Source: Demequina iriomotensis (GTDB lineage: Bacteria; Actinomycetota; Actinomycetes; Actinomycetales; Demequinaceae). Taken from it: a DNA stretch of 64,000 nt. The stretch covers positions 248,001 to 312,000 of the forward strand of contig NZ_BBME01000010.1 of the NCBI RefSeq assembly GCF_000971395.1, read 5' to 3'. The notes under the pieces were generated by a model that was not told the origin of the DNA, did not search any database, and saw only the letters and a program-made list of their open reading frames with translations. The translations under genes were made by a program, and so were the position numbers. Of this stretch, positions 44,882 to 53,080 are shown in pieces. Numbering within the stretch: the first letter of the stretch is position 1; each line of letters begins with the position of its first letter.

Positions 44882-45859
44882 ATGAAGGCACTGATCCACC
44901 GCTCGTTCGGCAACCCGGCCGAGGTCCTCCGCGTCGAGGAGGTCTCCACACCGGAGCCCGGCCCCGGCGAGGCCCGCGTCCGCCTGACCCTCTCCCCCAT
45001 CCACAACCACGACCTGTGGACCGTGACCGGGAACTACGGCTTCAAGCCCGAGATGCCCGCACGCTCCGGCACCGAGGCCGTCGGCGTCGTCGAGGCCGTC
45101 GGCGAAGGCGTCGAGCACCTCCAGCCCGGTACGCGCGTCGCCACGGGCGGCACGTTCGGCGTGTGGGCCGAGCAGTTCGTCGCCAAGGCCGCCGCGCTCA
45201 TCCCCGTGCCGGACGGCATCCCCGACGAGGTCGCGGCCCAGCTGGTCGCCATGCCCTTCTCCGCCATCAGCCTCCTGGATTCGCTGGACCTGAAGGAAGG
45301 CGACTGGATGATCCAGAACGCCGCCAACGGCGCCGTCGGCCGGCTCGTCGCGCAGCTCGCGACGGCACGGGGCATCAACGTCGTCGGCCTGGTCCGCCGT
45401 GCCGACGGCATCGCCGAGCTCGAGGCACAGGGCATCGGCCGCATCGTCGCCACCGACACCGACGGGTGGCAGGAGCGCGTTCTCGAGATCACCGGCGGCG
45501 CGCCGCTCAAGATCGGCGTCGAGTCGGTCGGCGGCAAGGCGGCGGGCGACGTCATGTCGCAGCTCGCCGAGAACGGCACGCTCGTGATCTTCGGCGCTAT
45601 GGCGTCGCCCACCCTCGAGATCGGGTCGGGCGACGTGCTCTTCAAGCAGGCCACCATCCGCGGCTTCTGGGGCTCGAAGGTCAGCGCGGCGATGCCCGCC
45701 GAGGACCGCGGCCGCCTCATGCGCGAGCTCTTCGCCCGCCTCTCGGACGGCACCATCACGCTCCCCGTCGAGGCCACCTTCGCATTCGACCAGATCGCGG
45801 ACGCCGTGAAGGCGCACTTCACCCCGGGCCGCGTCGGCAAGATCCTGCTCAAGCCCTAG
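44882..45859 (+). CDS. Zinc-less MDR oxidoreductase (quinone/enoyl reductase-like)
   Basis: Medium-chain dehydrogenase/reductase of 325 residues. An N-terminal GroES-like part (SPIHNHDLWTVTGNYGFKPE) is followed by a Rossmann NADPH site (NAANGAVGRLVAQLATARGI) and the C-terminal PVEATFAFDQIADAVKAHF. No zinc-ligand pattern is evident. Close relatives are quinone oxidoreductases and trans-2-enoyl-CoA reductases; the exact substrate is unclear. AAGGAAGG lies five bases upstream of the ATG, and a strong hairpin follows the stop. Confidence 0.85.
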   Translation: MKALIHRSFGNPAEVLRVEEVSTPEPGPGEARVRLTLSPIHNHDLWTVTGNYGFKPEMPARSGTEAVGVVEAVGEGVEHLQPGTRVATGGTFGVWAEQFVAKAAALIPVPDGIPDEVAAQLVAMPFSAISLLDSLDLKEGDWMIQNAANGAVGRLVAQLATARGINVVGLVRRADGIAELEAQGIGRIVATDTDGWQERVLEITGGAPLKIGVESVGGKAAGDVMSQLAENGTLVIFGAMASPTLEIGSGDVLFKQATIRGFWGSKVSAAMPAEDRGRLMRELFARLSDGTITLPVEATFAFDQIADAVKAHFTPGRVGKILLKP

Positions 45860-45871
45860 CCGAGGCACGAT

Positions 45872-45901
45872 GCGGCGGCCGGGTTCGCACCCGGCCGCCG
45901 C
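45872..45901 (+). terminator. Terminator hairpin after the oxidoreductase gene
   Basis: Perfect 13-base arms GCGGCGGCCGGGT and ACCCGGCCGCCGC around a TCGC loop, 13 bases after the TAG stop. It is GC-only, typical for this genome, without a clear T-tract. The left arm starts within a near copy of the genome repeat (CACGATGCGG). Confidence 0.7.
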
Positions 45902-46001
45902 TGTCGCGTCGACACCACGCAATGGTCCGGTGACGCTGTCGGCCCTCACCGCTACCGTGGGGTCACTCCCCTACCGACGACGCCGAGGAGCGACACCAGC
46001 C

Positions 46002-47030
46002 ATGAGGTCGAACGCCACCGTGTACATCGATGCCGGCTACCTGGTCGCGGCCGCCGCGACGCGCCTCACGGGAAGCTCGTTCCGGCGGGGAATCCAACCC
46101 GACTACCCGGCGCTGATCGGCGCGATCCTCACGCAGGCTGAGCAGATCGCCGGGCGCCCCGTCCTGCGATCCCACTGGTACGACGCGGCGCGCGACGAGC
46201 ACCCGGACGAGGACCAGCGGGTGATCGAAATGATCCCGCGCGTCAAGCTGCGCCTCGGGCGCATCGGAAACGAGGGTCAGCAGAAAGGCGTCGACCTCAA
46301 GATCGGCCTCGACATGGTCACGCACGCCCGCAACGGCGCCATCGACACACTTGTGCTGGTCTCCGGCGACGACGACCTCACCGAGGCCGTTGACCAGGCC
46401 CAGGCGAGCGGCGTCGAGGTGATCGTGCTCGCGGTCCCGGACGCTCTGGGTCGCCCGCATGGCGTCTCGCGCCACCTCCAGGCCACCGCCGACCGCCTCG
46501 AGCTCATCTCTGGTGAATCGCTCGACGCCTCGATCGTGCGTCGCATCGCGACCACGACCCCTGCAGAGGCGGTCAAGGCGGTGCACGACGCCCCGGCGCC
46601 GTCGAACACCGACAGCACCGCGGCATCGTCCGCCGCTACCGACGCCACGCCGCATCGTCCATCACCCGCGGACCTGGCCCGGCAGCACTCCGGCGCGAGC
46701 ACGCGACCGATCGACACACTGCTGGCGCCCGTGCCCGTCTACTCGTCAACCTCCGGCAGCACACCCACGCCGGCCCAGTCTGCCGAGGGTCCGGCGTACG
46801 ACGAGAGCATCGCGCAGGTCGCACGCGCCTCCCTCAGCGCCTTCCTCGCCTACGCCACCCAGCAACAGCTGGCGAGCCTCCGGACCAACCGCCCGTCGAT
46901 CCCGCGCGAACTTGATTCGACGCTGCTGCGCGACCTCTCGGACGCGCTCGGGATCTACACCCTCAGCGAGGTGGAGCGCCACGCGCTCCGCGACGCGTTC
47001 TGGGACGCGCTCGACACCGTCGAGGTGTAG
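46002..47030 (+). CDS. NYN-domain (PIN-like) putative RNase
   Basis: A 342-residue protein. Residues 1-185 are a NYN domain of the PIN-like nuclease fold: D10 (VYIDAGYL), KGVDLKIGLDM with two acidic residues, and LVSGDDDLTEAV. All metal sites seem present, so it may cleave RNA. A low-complexity Ser/Pro/Thr linker (about 200-260) leads to a helical C-terminal domain (ARASLSAFLAYATQQQLASL to the end) that may bind RNA or partners. GAGGAG is about 12 bases upstream, a little far. Lies at the right edge of the island. Confidence 0.82.
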   Translation: MRSNATVYIDAGYLVAAAATRLTGSSFRRGIQPDYPALIGAILTQAEQIAGRPVLRSHWYDAARDEHPDEDQRVIEMIPRVKLRLGRIGNEGQQKGVDLKIGLDMVTHARNGAIDTLVLVSGDDDLTEAVDQAQASGVEVIVLAVPDALGRPHGVSRHLQATADRLELISGESLDASIVRRIATTTPAEAVKAVHDAPAPSNTDSTAASSAATDATPHRPSPADLARQHSGASTRPIDTLLAPVPVYSSTSGSTPTPAQSAEGPAYDESIAQVARASLSAFLAYATQQQLASLRTNRPSIPRELDSTLLRDLSDALGIYTLSEVERHALRDAFWDALDTVEV

Positions 47031-47048
47031 ACATTCCCGCAAGCCGCG

Positions 47049-48776
47049 TCACATGTACCGGCCGCGCTCCTCGAGGATCCGCGCACGCCTCGCGCTCACC
47101 AGGAGGTCGGCGCTGCCCAGCGGGAGCGCCTGCCACCAGCCCACGTCAGGTGCGCCGATCGCCTGCAGGAACACACCGGCGCGCTGCGACACGTTGCCGC
47201 TCACGCCGAACCACCCCACGGCCTCCTCGACCGTCGGGCCCTGCTTGAAGGTGCCCGCGGTCTCGTTGGCCCGGCACACCGCCCAGCCGATCGCCGCCGC
47301 CCCGCGCGCGACCAGCGACCGCCGCCGGAAGATTCCCGGATCCCCGAGCGCCGCACGCGCGAGGACCCTGCGCATCGCGGTCCGATGCTCGACGTCGAGG
47401 TGCGCCTCCGCGACCGAGTCGAGCAGCGCGAGGTACTCACCCACCCGCTCGTGGATGTCCTCGGCGATGCCGTCCCAGACGAAGTCCTCGTCGGGCAGCG
47501 GCTCGTCATCGAGCGCGACCAGCGCCTCGCGACCTCCGACGGCCTCGTCGAGCCGCTCCAACATGAACTCCGCGAATTCGAAGTCCTCGTACGCGTCCGC
47601 GAGGCCCTCGTCCTGCATCGCCTCGCCGTACTCCTCGACCATCGACGCGATCACCTCCAGCACCTCGCCGGTGAACTCCGAGTCCAACCCCTGGCGCCGG
47701 TGCGCGAACCTCACGAAGTCACCCAGCAGCGACGGCATGCGCTCCACGTCGCTGAACGGGACCATCACCTTCCTCGGCATCCAGTCGAGCAGGAAGATCT
47801 CCGCCACCGCCGGGCTCCAACGCAGCGGCCCGCCCACGTTGTAGCCGTTGCCGAAGCTCAGGATCATGCTGACGCAGAACTCGTCCTCGACGTCGTCGAC
47901 TCCCTGCCCCTCCTCGGAGGCGAGGAACTCGACCCTGAGCGCCGCGAGCTCCTCCTCCGCCCACATGGGCGGGATGTCAGGCTCGCCGCCGTCCGGCAGC
48001 AGGCGCAGCAGCCACTCGATCGCGGGGCGCAGCGCGGGCCACTCCTCGCTCTCGGGCATGTCGATGGTGCGGCGGCCCTGCTCGATGGCCGATGCGACGG
48101 TCGCCCGGGCGATCGCGGGATCCCAGGCACCGATGTGCTCGGGGCCCAGCTGCTCGAGCGCCTCCGACCCCAGGCGACCCAAGGTCTCGTCGAGCGGCGC
48201 CGGCACCAGGAAGGCGTGCTTCACCGCGGAACCGAGGTTGTGGTCGGTGAGGACGAGCGCGGTGAACGCGGCGCCCGAGCCGAAGCGCACCCCGAGGACG
48301 CAGTTCTCCCCATCTCCGGCGATGTCCGTCATGCGCACCACGTCGATCTCGACACGGCCCTCGGCGACGTCCTGGATCCACCGCGGGAGCGGGTGGCGAC
48401 GATGCAGCAGCTCGGCCTGGATCTCGACGAGAGCGGCGTCGCCTGCGGGGAGCATCGCCGCGATGAGCGTGAGGAGCGCGGTGGTCTCGGCGTACGAGTT
48501 CTCGATGAAGGACCGCAGCAGGTCCGCGCGCGGGAGCGGATCCCTCGGCGCCTCGAACCACATCCCGTCCCCGGGCTCCGAAAGGTCGAGCATCACGCTC
48601 ACCGTGCGCAGAAGCACCGCGGGCGAGTCCGCGCGCAGCGCATGGCGCACCGAGACCAGCAGCTCCATCGCGCGCGGGTCCTGCTCGTGCGCACGGTCCG
48701 GCACCGCGTGGAGGTGTCGGCGCTGCTCGGGGCGACGATGCTGGGGACGCTTGGCGGGGCGACGCTTCTTGGGCAC
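47049..48776 (-). CDS. Uncharacterised 575-residue protein, possibly DUF6398-like C-terminus
   Basis: A long acidic protein with a basic start (PKKRRPAKRPQHRR). No enzyme motif is seen. Near the C-terminus, GPTVEEAVGWFGVSGNVSQRA resembles the helix-turn-helix-like end of DUF6398 proteins, where GWAVCRAN parallels their conserved upstream helix. The middle is rich in Glu, Asp and Leu. It begins with GTG and lacks a clear ribosome site. It is convergent with the NYN gene (18-base gap). Function unknown. Confidence 0.6.
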   Translation of the reverse strand: MPKKRRPAKRPQHRRPEQRRHLHAVPDRAHEQDPRAMELLVSVRHALRADSPAVLLRTVSVMLDLSEPGDGMWFEAPRDPLPRADLLRSFIENSYAETTALLTLIAAMLPAGDAALVEIQAELLHRRHPLPRWIQDVAEGRVEIDVVRMTDIAGDGENCVLGVRFGSGAAFTALVLTDHNLGSAVKHAFLVPAPLDETLGRLGSEALEQLGPEHIGAWDPAIARATVASAIEQGRRTIDMPESEEWPALRPAIEWLLRLLPDGGEPDIPPMWAEEELAALRVEFLASEEGQGVDDVEDEFCVSMILSFGNGYNVGGPLRWSPAVAEIFLLDWMPRKVMVPFSDVERMPSLLGDFVRFAHRRQGLDSEFTGEVLEVIASMVEEYGEAMQDEGLADAYEDFEFAEFMLERLDEAVGGREALVALDDEPLPDEDFVWDGIAEDIHERVGEYLALLDSVAEAHLDVEHRTAMRRVLARAALGDPGIFRRRSLVARGAAAIGWAVCRANETAGTFKQGPTVEEAVGWFGVSGNVSQRAGVFLQAIGAPDVGWWQALPLGSADLLVSARRARILEERGRYM

Positions 48777-48815
48777 GGTTCGAGGCTAACGGGCCGTCGC
48801 CCTCGCTGGCACCGC

Positions 48816-50294
48816 TCAGCTCCAGCCGCGCGGGTTCTCCGCCATCTCGGCGTTGCGCCGCTCGAGCTCGGCCGCGAGCGCCGCTCCCTCCTCGGGATAG
48901 CGCGCGAGCACGTCGTAGGACTCGCCGGGATCGGCCGAGAGGTCGAACAGCCACGGTCCCTGGTCGGTGACCGACACATCAGAGGACCCGGACGTCAGGT
49001 CGACGTACGGCTGCGCGGCGTAGTACTTGAACCGCCCGTCGCTGGCCGCGAGCAGCTGCTCGCCTGCGTAGAAGTAGTAGAACTCCCCCGCCTGCTCCGA
49101 GGAGCCGGCCAGCAGCTGCGCCATCGAAGCCCCGTCGAGGACCCGATCGGTGGGCGCTTCGACACCGATCCACTCCAGGAGCGTCGGCAGGATGTCCGTG
49201 CCCATCGCCATCGCGTCGAGCGTCCGCCCGCCTTCGAGCCCCGCGGGCCAGTGCACCAGGAACGGCACGAGCATCCCGCCCTCGTACACCTCGCCCTTGC
49301 GTCCGCGCGAGCCGCCGGTCGAGCCCTGGTACCAGGGGCCGTTATCGCTGGTGATGATGAGGATCGTGTCCTCGAGCTGCCCGGTCGCCTCGAGCTCGGC
49401 CACGATCTCGCCGATGCCGTCGTCGAGCCCCTCGACCACGTCGCCGTAGGTGCCCGCGTCCGAACGCCCGGAGTCCTCGGTTGTGGCGCTCAGGGGCTCA
49501 TGCGGGAAGTTGTGGGCGTAGTAGAGGAAGAACGGCTCGTCGGTCGCGGCAGCCTCGCCGATGAAGGCCACGGCCTCGTCCGTGTAGCGCGCGTTCAACG
49601 TGGCCTGGTCGACCTCCGCCTCCACCACGTCGCCGTCGCGGTAGAGCTGGAACGGGCTCATGTCGTTCGAGTACAGCGAGCCCAGGAACGTGTCGAAGCC
49701 GAAGTCGTGGGGCAGCGAGCCCGCGGTGTCGCCCAGGTGCCACTTGCCGATCATCCCCGTCGTGTAGCCCGCGGCCTGGAGGATCTCGGGCATGGCGACC
49801 TCCTCCTGGCTCAGGCCGTCGGAGGTGTTGAGCGCGGCGTACGCGCTATCGCTCGGGAACAGCACGTCGGGCACGCCCGCGCGCGGCGCGAGGCGCCCGG
49901 TGAGCAGCGCGGCGCGCGACGGCGTGCACACGGCGGACGGCGCGTGGAAGTTCGTGAGGACGATGCCGTCCTCAGCCAGCGCGTCCATGTGCGGCGTCGC
50001 GATGGGGGTGTCGCCCATGAAGCCGAGGTCGCCGTAGCCCAGGTCGTCGTAGTACACCAGCAGCACGTTCGGGGCGTCCCCGGTGGACGATGCGGCGCTC
50101 ACGTCCGCGAGGTAGGCGTCCTTCGCGACCTCGTGCTCCAAGGGCCCGGCCGGTGTCGCGGACGCTTCCGGGGCGGCATTCTCGCCGGATGTCTGCAGGT
50201 AGACGATGCCGCCGACCACTACCGCCGCGGGCATCCCCCACAGCAGTCCAGTCCGGATGCCCCGAGCACGTCCATCGTCGGGCCGTGTCGACAT
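48816..50294 (-). CDS. Membrane-anchored sulfatase
   Basis: Type I sulfatase of 492 residues, anchored outside the membrane by an N-terminal helix (about 16-36). C123 in CTPSRAALLTGR is the residue turned to formylglycine by a separate maturase not found here. Metal ligands are in YYDDLGYGD and ITSDNGPW, and GMIGKWHLGD carries the catalytic Lys/His. An Ala/Glu-rich spacer joins anchor and enzyme. The substrate (sulfated sugar or similar) is unknown. GGGGGAGG precedes the start. Confidence 0.9.
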   Translation of the reverse strand: MSTRPDDGRARGIRTGLLWGMPAAVVVGGIVYLQTSGENAAPEASATPAGPLEHEVAKDAYLADVSAASSTGDAPNVLLVYYDDLGYGDLGFMGDTPIATPHMDALAEDGIVLTNFHAPSAVCTPSRAALLTGRLAPRAGVPDVLFPSDSAYAALNTSDGLSQEEVAMPEILQAAGYTTGMIGKWHLGDTAGSLPHDFGFDTFLGSLYSNDMSPFQLYRDGDVVEAEVDQATLNARYTDEAVAFIGEAAATDEPFFLYYAHNFPHEPLSATTEDSGRSDAGTYGDVVEGLDDGIGEIVAELEATGQLEDTILIITSDNGPWYQGSTGGSRGRKGEVYEGGMLVPFLVHWPAGLEGGRTLDAMAMGTDILPTLLEWIGVEAPTDRVLDGASMAQLLAGSSEQAGEFYYFYAGEQLLAASDGRFKYYAAQPYVDLTSGSSDVSVTDQGPWLFDLSADPGESYDVLARYPEEGAALAAELERRNAEMAENPRGWS

Positions 50295-50478
50295 CGTCGC
50301 CCACCTCCCCCGCTTCCCTAGCGCTCCGTTCCGGCACAGTGTGACCCGGGCGCCGGGCCCAGTCAAAGCGCCGCGCGCGGTCGCACCGCGATGTCCACAG
50401 CCGCGCCTCCCGCGAGGCTCTCCACAGCGTGCGCGCCCGGCCAACGGTCGCGCGCCGCCCCTGGAGGAGCATCGACGC

Positions 50479-50958
50479 ATGGGCATCAGGTACTACGCAT
50501 ACTCCTTCCCCGCCGAGCTGACCGAGGCCGCCTTGGCCGACCCCCGGACCTTCATCGGCGCGGGCCCCTGCACCACCGCGTCGAGCACTGCTCCCGAGGC
50601 GCCCTGCACTTGCGGGAATGCCGTGCGGGACCTCTCGCGCGAGGACACGCTGGACCTCGACAAGGCCTGGAGCGACCTGCAGCGGCTGACTCGACCAGAC
50701 CCGTGGGGCGAGGCGCCCCGACCCGCCTTCCGGATGTTCGAAGGTCACATCACCATGGCCGACCACGGCTGGCTCCCCTGGGTGCGCGCGCTCGGCCCCG
50801 AGGAGGTCGGTGAGATCGCGGCCGACCTCGCGGAATTCCAGCGCCAGGAGAAGAGTGAGGTCACCGACGACTACGTCCGCGGCTACCTCGACGACGCCGT
50901 GACATTCACGGGGTATGCCGCGTCGAGGGGTCGAGGCTTCGTCTACCTCATCGGGTGA
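50479..50958 (+). CDS. DUF1877 family protein
   Basis: A 159-residue soluble protein. It opens MGIRYYAYSFPAELTEAALA, close to the MGIR/M start of DUF1877 (YfbM-like) proteins, and has the expected LDLDKAWSDLQRLT helix. The family has no known activity. GGAGGAG lies about ten bases upstream of the ATG. Divergent from the sulfatase. Confidence 0.8.
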   Translation: MGIRYYAYSFPAELTEAALADPRTFIGAGPCTTASSTAPEAPCTCGNAVRDLSREDTLDLDKAWSDLQRLTRPDPWGEAPRPAFRMFEGHITMADHGWLPWVRALGPEEVGEIAADLAEFQRQEKSEVTDDYVRGYLDDAVTFTGYAASRGRGFVYLIG

Positions 50959-50990
50959 GCACGTTGCCGCCGCACCCGGCTCCGCGCCTC

Positions 50991-51014
50991 GTTGCTATCG
51001 TGAGTGATAGCAAC
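50991..51014. promoter_or_regulatory. Operator of the VapBC/FitAB operon
   Basis: Perfect inverted repeat GTTGCTATC - gtgagt - GATAGCAAC, 24 bases long, ending 15 bases before the antitoxin ATG. FitA/VapB antitoxins, with their toxins, bind such palindromes to repress their own operon. It is A/T-richer than its surroundings and stands out in this genome. Confidence 0.75.
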
Positions 51015-51029
51015 TCGGGAGGTGCGCGC

Positions 51030-51263
51030 ATGGCGTCGATCATCGTTCGAGGGCTCGACGAGTCCGTCAAGGCGCAGCTTGCCGCCCAGGCCCAGGCGCA
51101 TGGGCGCTCGATGGAAGCCGAGGTGAGGGACATCCTCACCCGCGCGGCGCGCCGGCCCCACATCGGTCTGGCGCTGATGGAAGCGGCGCGCCATGCCGAT
51201 CTCGCGGCCGACCTTCCCGTTCCGGCGCGCTCCGACGTCGCGCGGGCGGTGGAATTCGAGTGA
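51030..51263 (+). CDS. FitA/VapB-type antitoxin (ribbon-helix-helix)
   Basis: A 77-residue antitoxin. The N-terminal strand and helices (ASIIVRGLDESVKAQLAAQA then GRSMEAEVRDILTRA) are a clear ribbon-helix-helix DNA-binding unit of the FitA/Phd-like Arc group. The C-terminal tail would wrap the toxin. GGGAGG is six bases upstream. GTGA overlap with the toxin gene secures more antitoxin than toxin. Confidence 0.9.
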   Translation: MASIIVRGLDESVKAQLAAQAQAHGRSMEAEVRDILTRAARRPHIGLALMEAARHADLAADLPVPARSDVARAVEFE

Positions 51264-51685
51264 TCGTCCTCGACACGAACGTCATCTCGGAGCTGTTCCG
51301 CCGCACGCCCGACCCGGCCGTGCTGTCATGGCTGAGCGCGCTCGACGGCGACGTCGCCATCACCGCCGTGACGATCGCAGAACTGCTGGCGGGCATCGCG
51401 CGACTCCCCGCGGGGCGAGGAAGGACCGAGCTCGGCGCGCGCGTCGAGGCCGCTCTCGAGCCGTACCGCGGGACCGCATCGGTGCTGCCGTTCGACGACG
51501 CAGCCGCGGGGCGCTACGCGGAGATCCTCGTCTCCCGCGAGCGTGCGGGGTTCCCCATCTCGATGGCCGATGCGCAGATCGCCTCGATCTGCCGTGCCCA
51601 CGACGCCGCCTGTGCCACCCGCAATGTCAAGGACTTCGCGCACGCCGGCGTCGCGCTGATCAATCCGTGGGAGCAGCCGGCCTAG
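51260..51685 (+). CDS. vapC: VapC/FitB-type PIN-domain toxin
   Basis: A 141-residue RNase toxin. Catalytic acids are D5 (VLDTNVISELF), the Glu of TIAELLAGIARL, and D104 in SMADAQIASIC. A C-terminal NVKDF segment follows, as in FitB/VapC. All four acidic positions seem intact. Likely target is tRNA or other RNA, halting translation when the antitoxin is lost. Its 3' end overlaps the convergent channel gene by 26 bases. Confidence 0.92.
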   Translation: MIVLDTNVISELFRRTPDPAVLSWLSALDGDVAITAVTIAELLAGIARLPAGRGRTELGARVEAALEPYRGTASVLPFDDAAAGRYAEILVSRERAGFPISMADAQIASICRAHDAACATRNVKDFAHAGVALINPWEQPA

Positions 51686-52880
51686 TGCCGCCGTCCTCAG
51701 CCGCCGCATCGTCCCCCTCGCCGCGCACGCGCGGGATCGCGTGCGTGAACTGGCTCGCGCGCTCCTCGGCCGAGGCGGACCCGGTGAAGAGGCCCGACTC
51801 CCCCGCCTGCTCGACCATGGTGGTCCGCCGCATGGGCGCGCTCGGCGCGGCCGCGACCTCCGAGACGAGCACGCGCTGCGCGGGCGCCGCGTCCGGCATC
51901 GCGGACTGGATCCACAGCACCATGGCCTCGCGCACGAAGCAGCGGAGGTCGTACAGCGTCGGCGCATCCTTCGCGGTGACGAGGATGCGCACGCGCACGT
52001 AGCCGGCGGTCGCCTCGGTCACCTGGAGCACGTTGGCGCGGCCGTCGTAAAGCGGCGTCTCGGCGAGCACCTGCTCGAGGTGCTCGCGCATCCTCTGCGG
52101 GGACACCCGCCAGTCGAGGTCGAACTCCACCGACCCGAGCAGCTCCGACCCCTGCCGGGTCCAGTTCTCATAGGGCGTCGTCGTGAAGTACGTGCACGGC
52201 AGGACCAGGCGGCGGTCGTCCCACAGGTCGAGCACCACGTAGCTGAGGGTGATCTCGCCCACGCGACCCCACTCGCCCTGGGCGACGATCACATCGTCGA
52301 CGCGCAGCGCGTCGGAGAACACCAGCTGGATGCCGGCGAACATGTTGCCGAGCACCGACTGCGCCGCGAGGCCGGCGACGATCGACGCGATACCGGCCGA
52401 GGCCAGCACCGACGCGCCGATCGCGCGCACCGAGTCGAACGTGAACAGCGCCGCCCCGATCGAGATGACGACGATGAGCGCGATAGCGAGCCTCTTCACG
52501 ATGAGCGTCTGGGTCCGCAGCCGCCGCGCCAGCCGGTTGTCCGGCATGTCGATCGAGTTGTACGCGAGCGCGAGGTCCGCGAGGAAGCGCACGAACGCGA
52601 TGAGCAGCCACGCGAGCAGCACGATCGCGACGATCGTGAAGAACCGGGTGATGAGCGGCATCCAGTCGGTGCCCCGCAGCGACGCGTGCACCCCGACCCA
52701 CAGCCCGAGCACCAGCGCCAGCGCCCAGAACGGGTTGCGGGTCCGCGTCTGCAGATCGCGCGCCCATGGGTAGCGACGCGCGACCAGCCGCATGATCACC
52801 TCGACCGCGAGCGCGACCAGCAGCGCGCCGCCGACGCCGAGCGCGACGGCGACACCGAATCCGAACCAGTCCTCGAGCAT
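51660..52880 (-). CDS. Small-conductance mechanosensitive channel, MscS family
   Basis: Membrane channel of 406 residues with five N-terminal helices. The pore helix region is GASVLASAGIASIVAGLAAQSVLGN, followed by the MscS beta domain (DALRVDDVIVAQGEWGRV). It relieves turgor on osmotic downshift. The C-terminal 60 residues are Ala/Glu-rich and probably disordered. AGGAGGAG precedes the ATG. Tail-to-tail overlap of 26 bases with the vapC-like gene. Confidence 0.9.
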   Translation of the reverse strand: MLEDWFGFGVAVALGVGGALLVALAVEVIMRLVARRYPWARDLQTRTRNPFWALALVLGLWVGVHASLRGTDWMPLITRFFTIVAIVLLAWLLIAFVRFLADLALAYNSIDMPDNRLARRLRTQTLIVKRLAIALIVVISIGAALFTFDSVRAIGASVLASAGIASIVAGLAAQSVLGNMFAGIQLVFSDALRVDDVIVAQGEWGRVGEITLSYVVLDLWDDRRLVLPCTYFTTTPYENWTRQGSELLGSVEFDLDWRVSPQRMREHLEQVLAETPLYDGRANVLQVTEATAGYVRVRILVTAKDAPTLYDLRCFVREAMVLWIQSAMPDAAPAQRVLVSEVAAAPSAPMRRTTMVEQAGESGLFTGSASAEERASQFTHAIPRVRGEGDDAAAEDGGTRPAAPTD

Positions 52881-53080
52881 GTCTCCTCCTGGGGTGGTCG
52901 TTGCCGTTCGACCGTACGGGAGGGGTGTTTCGGGCGGGTAACCCCCGGGTGAGAGTCCACCAAGAGCCGCGGACCAGGGACGATGTCAACCGCCGGCCGC
53001 GCGCGCTCACGTTGCCCGCCGCATCGGTCCCCGCTAGGGTCGATGGAAATCCGCGCGCACGACCACCGGGGGGAGCTCCC

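Noticed and set aside
47385-50321. A 978-residue plus-strand frame across the sulfatase and its neighbour
   Set aside because: Composition is typical of a shadow frame (Arg, His, Gln, Glu repeats), and it covers two well-supported minus-strand genes.
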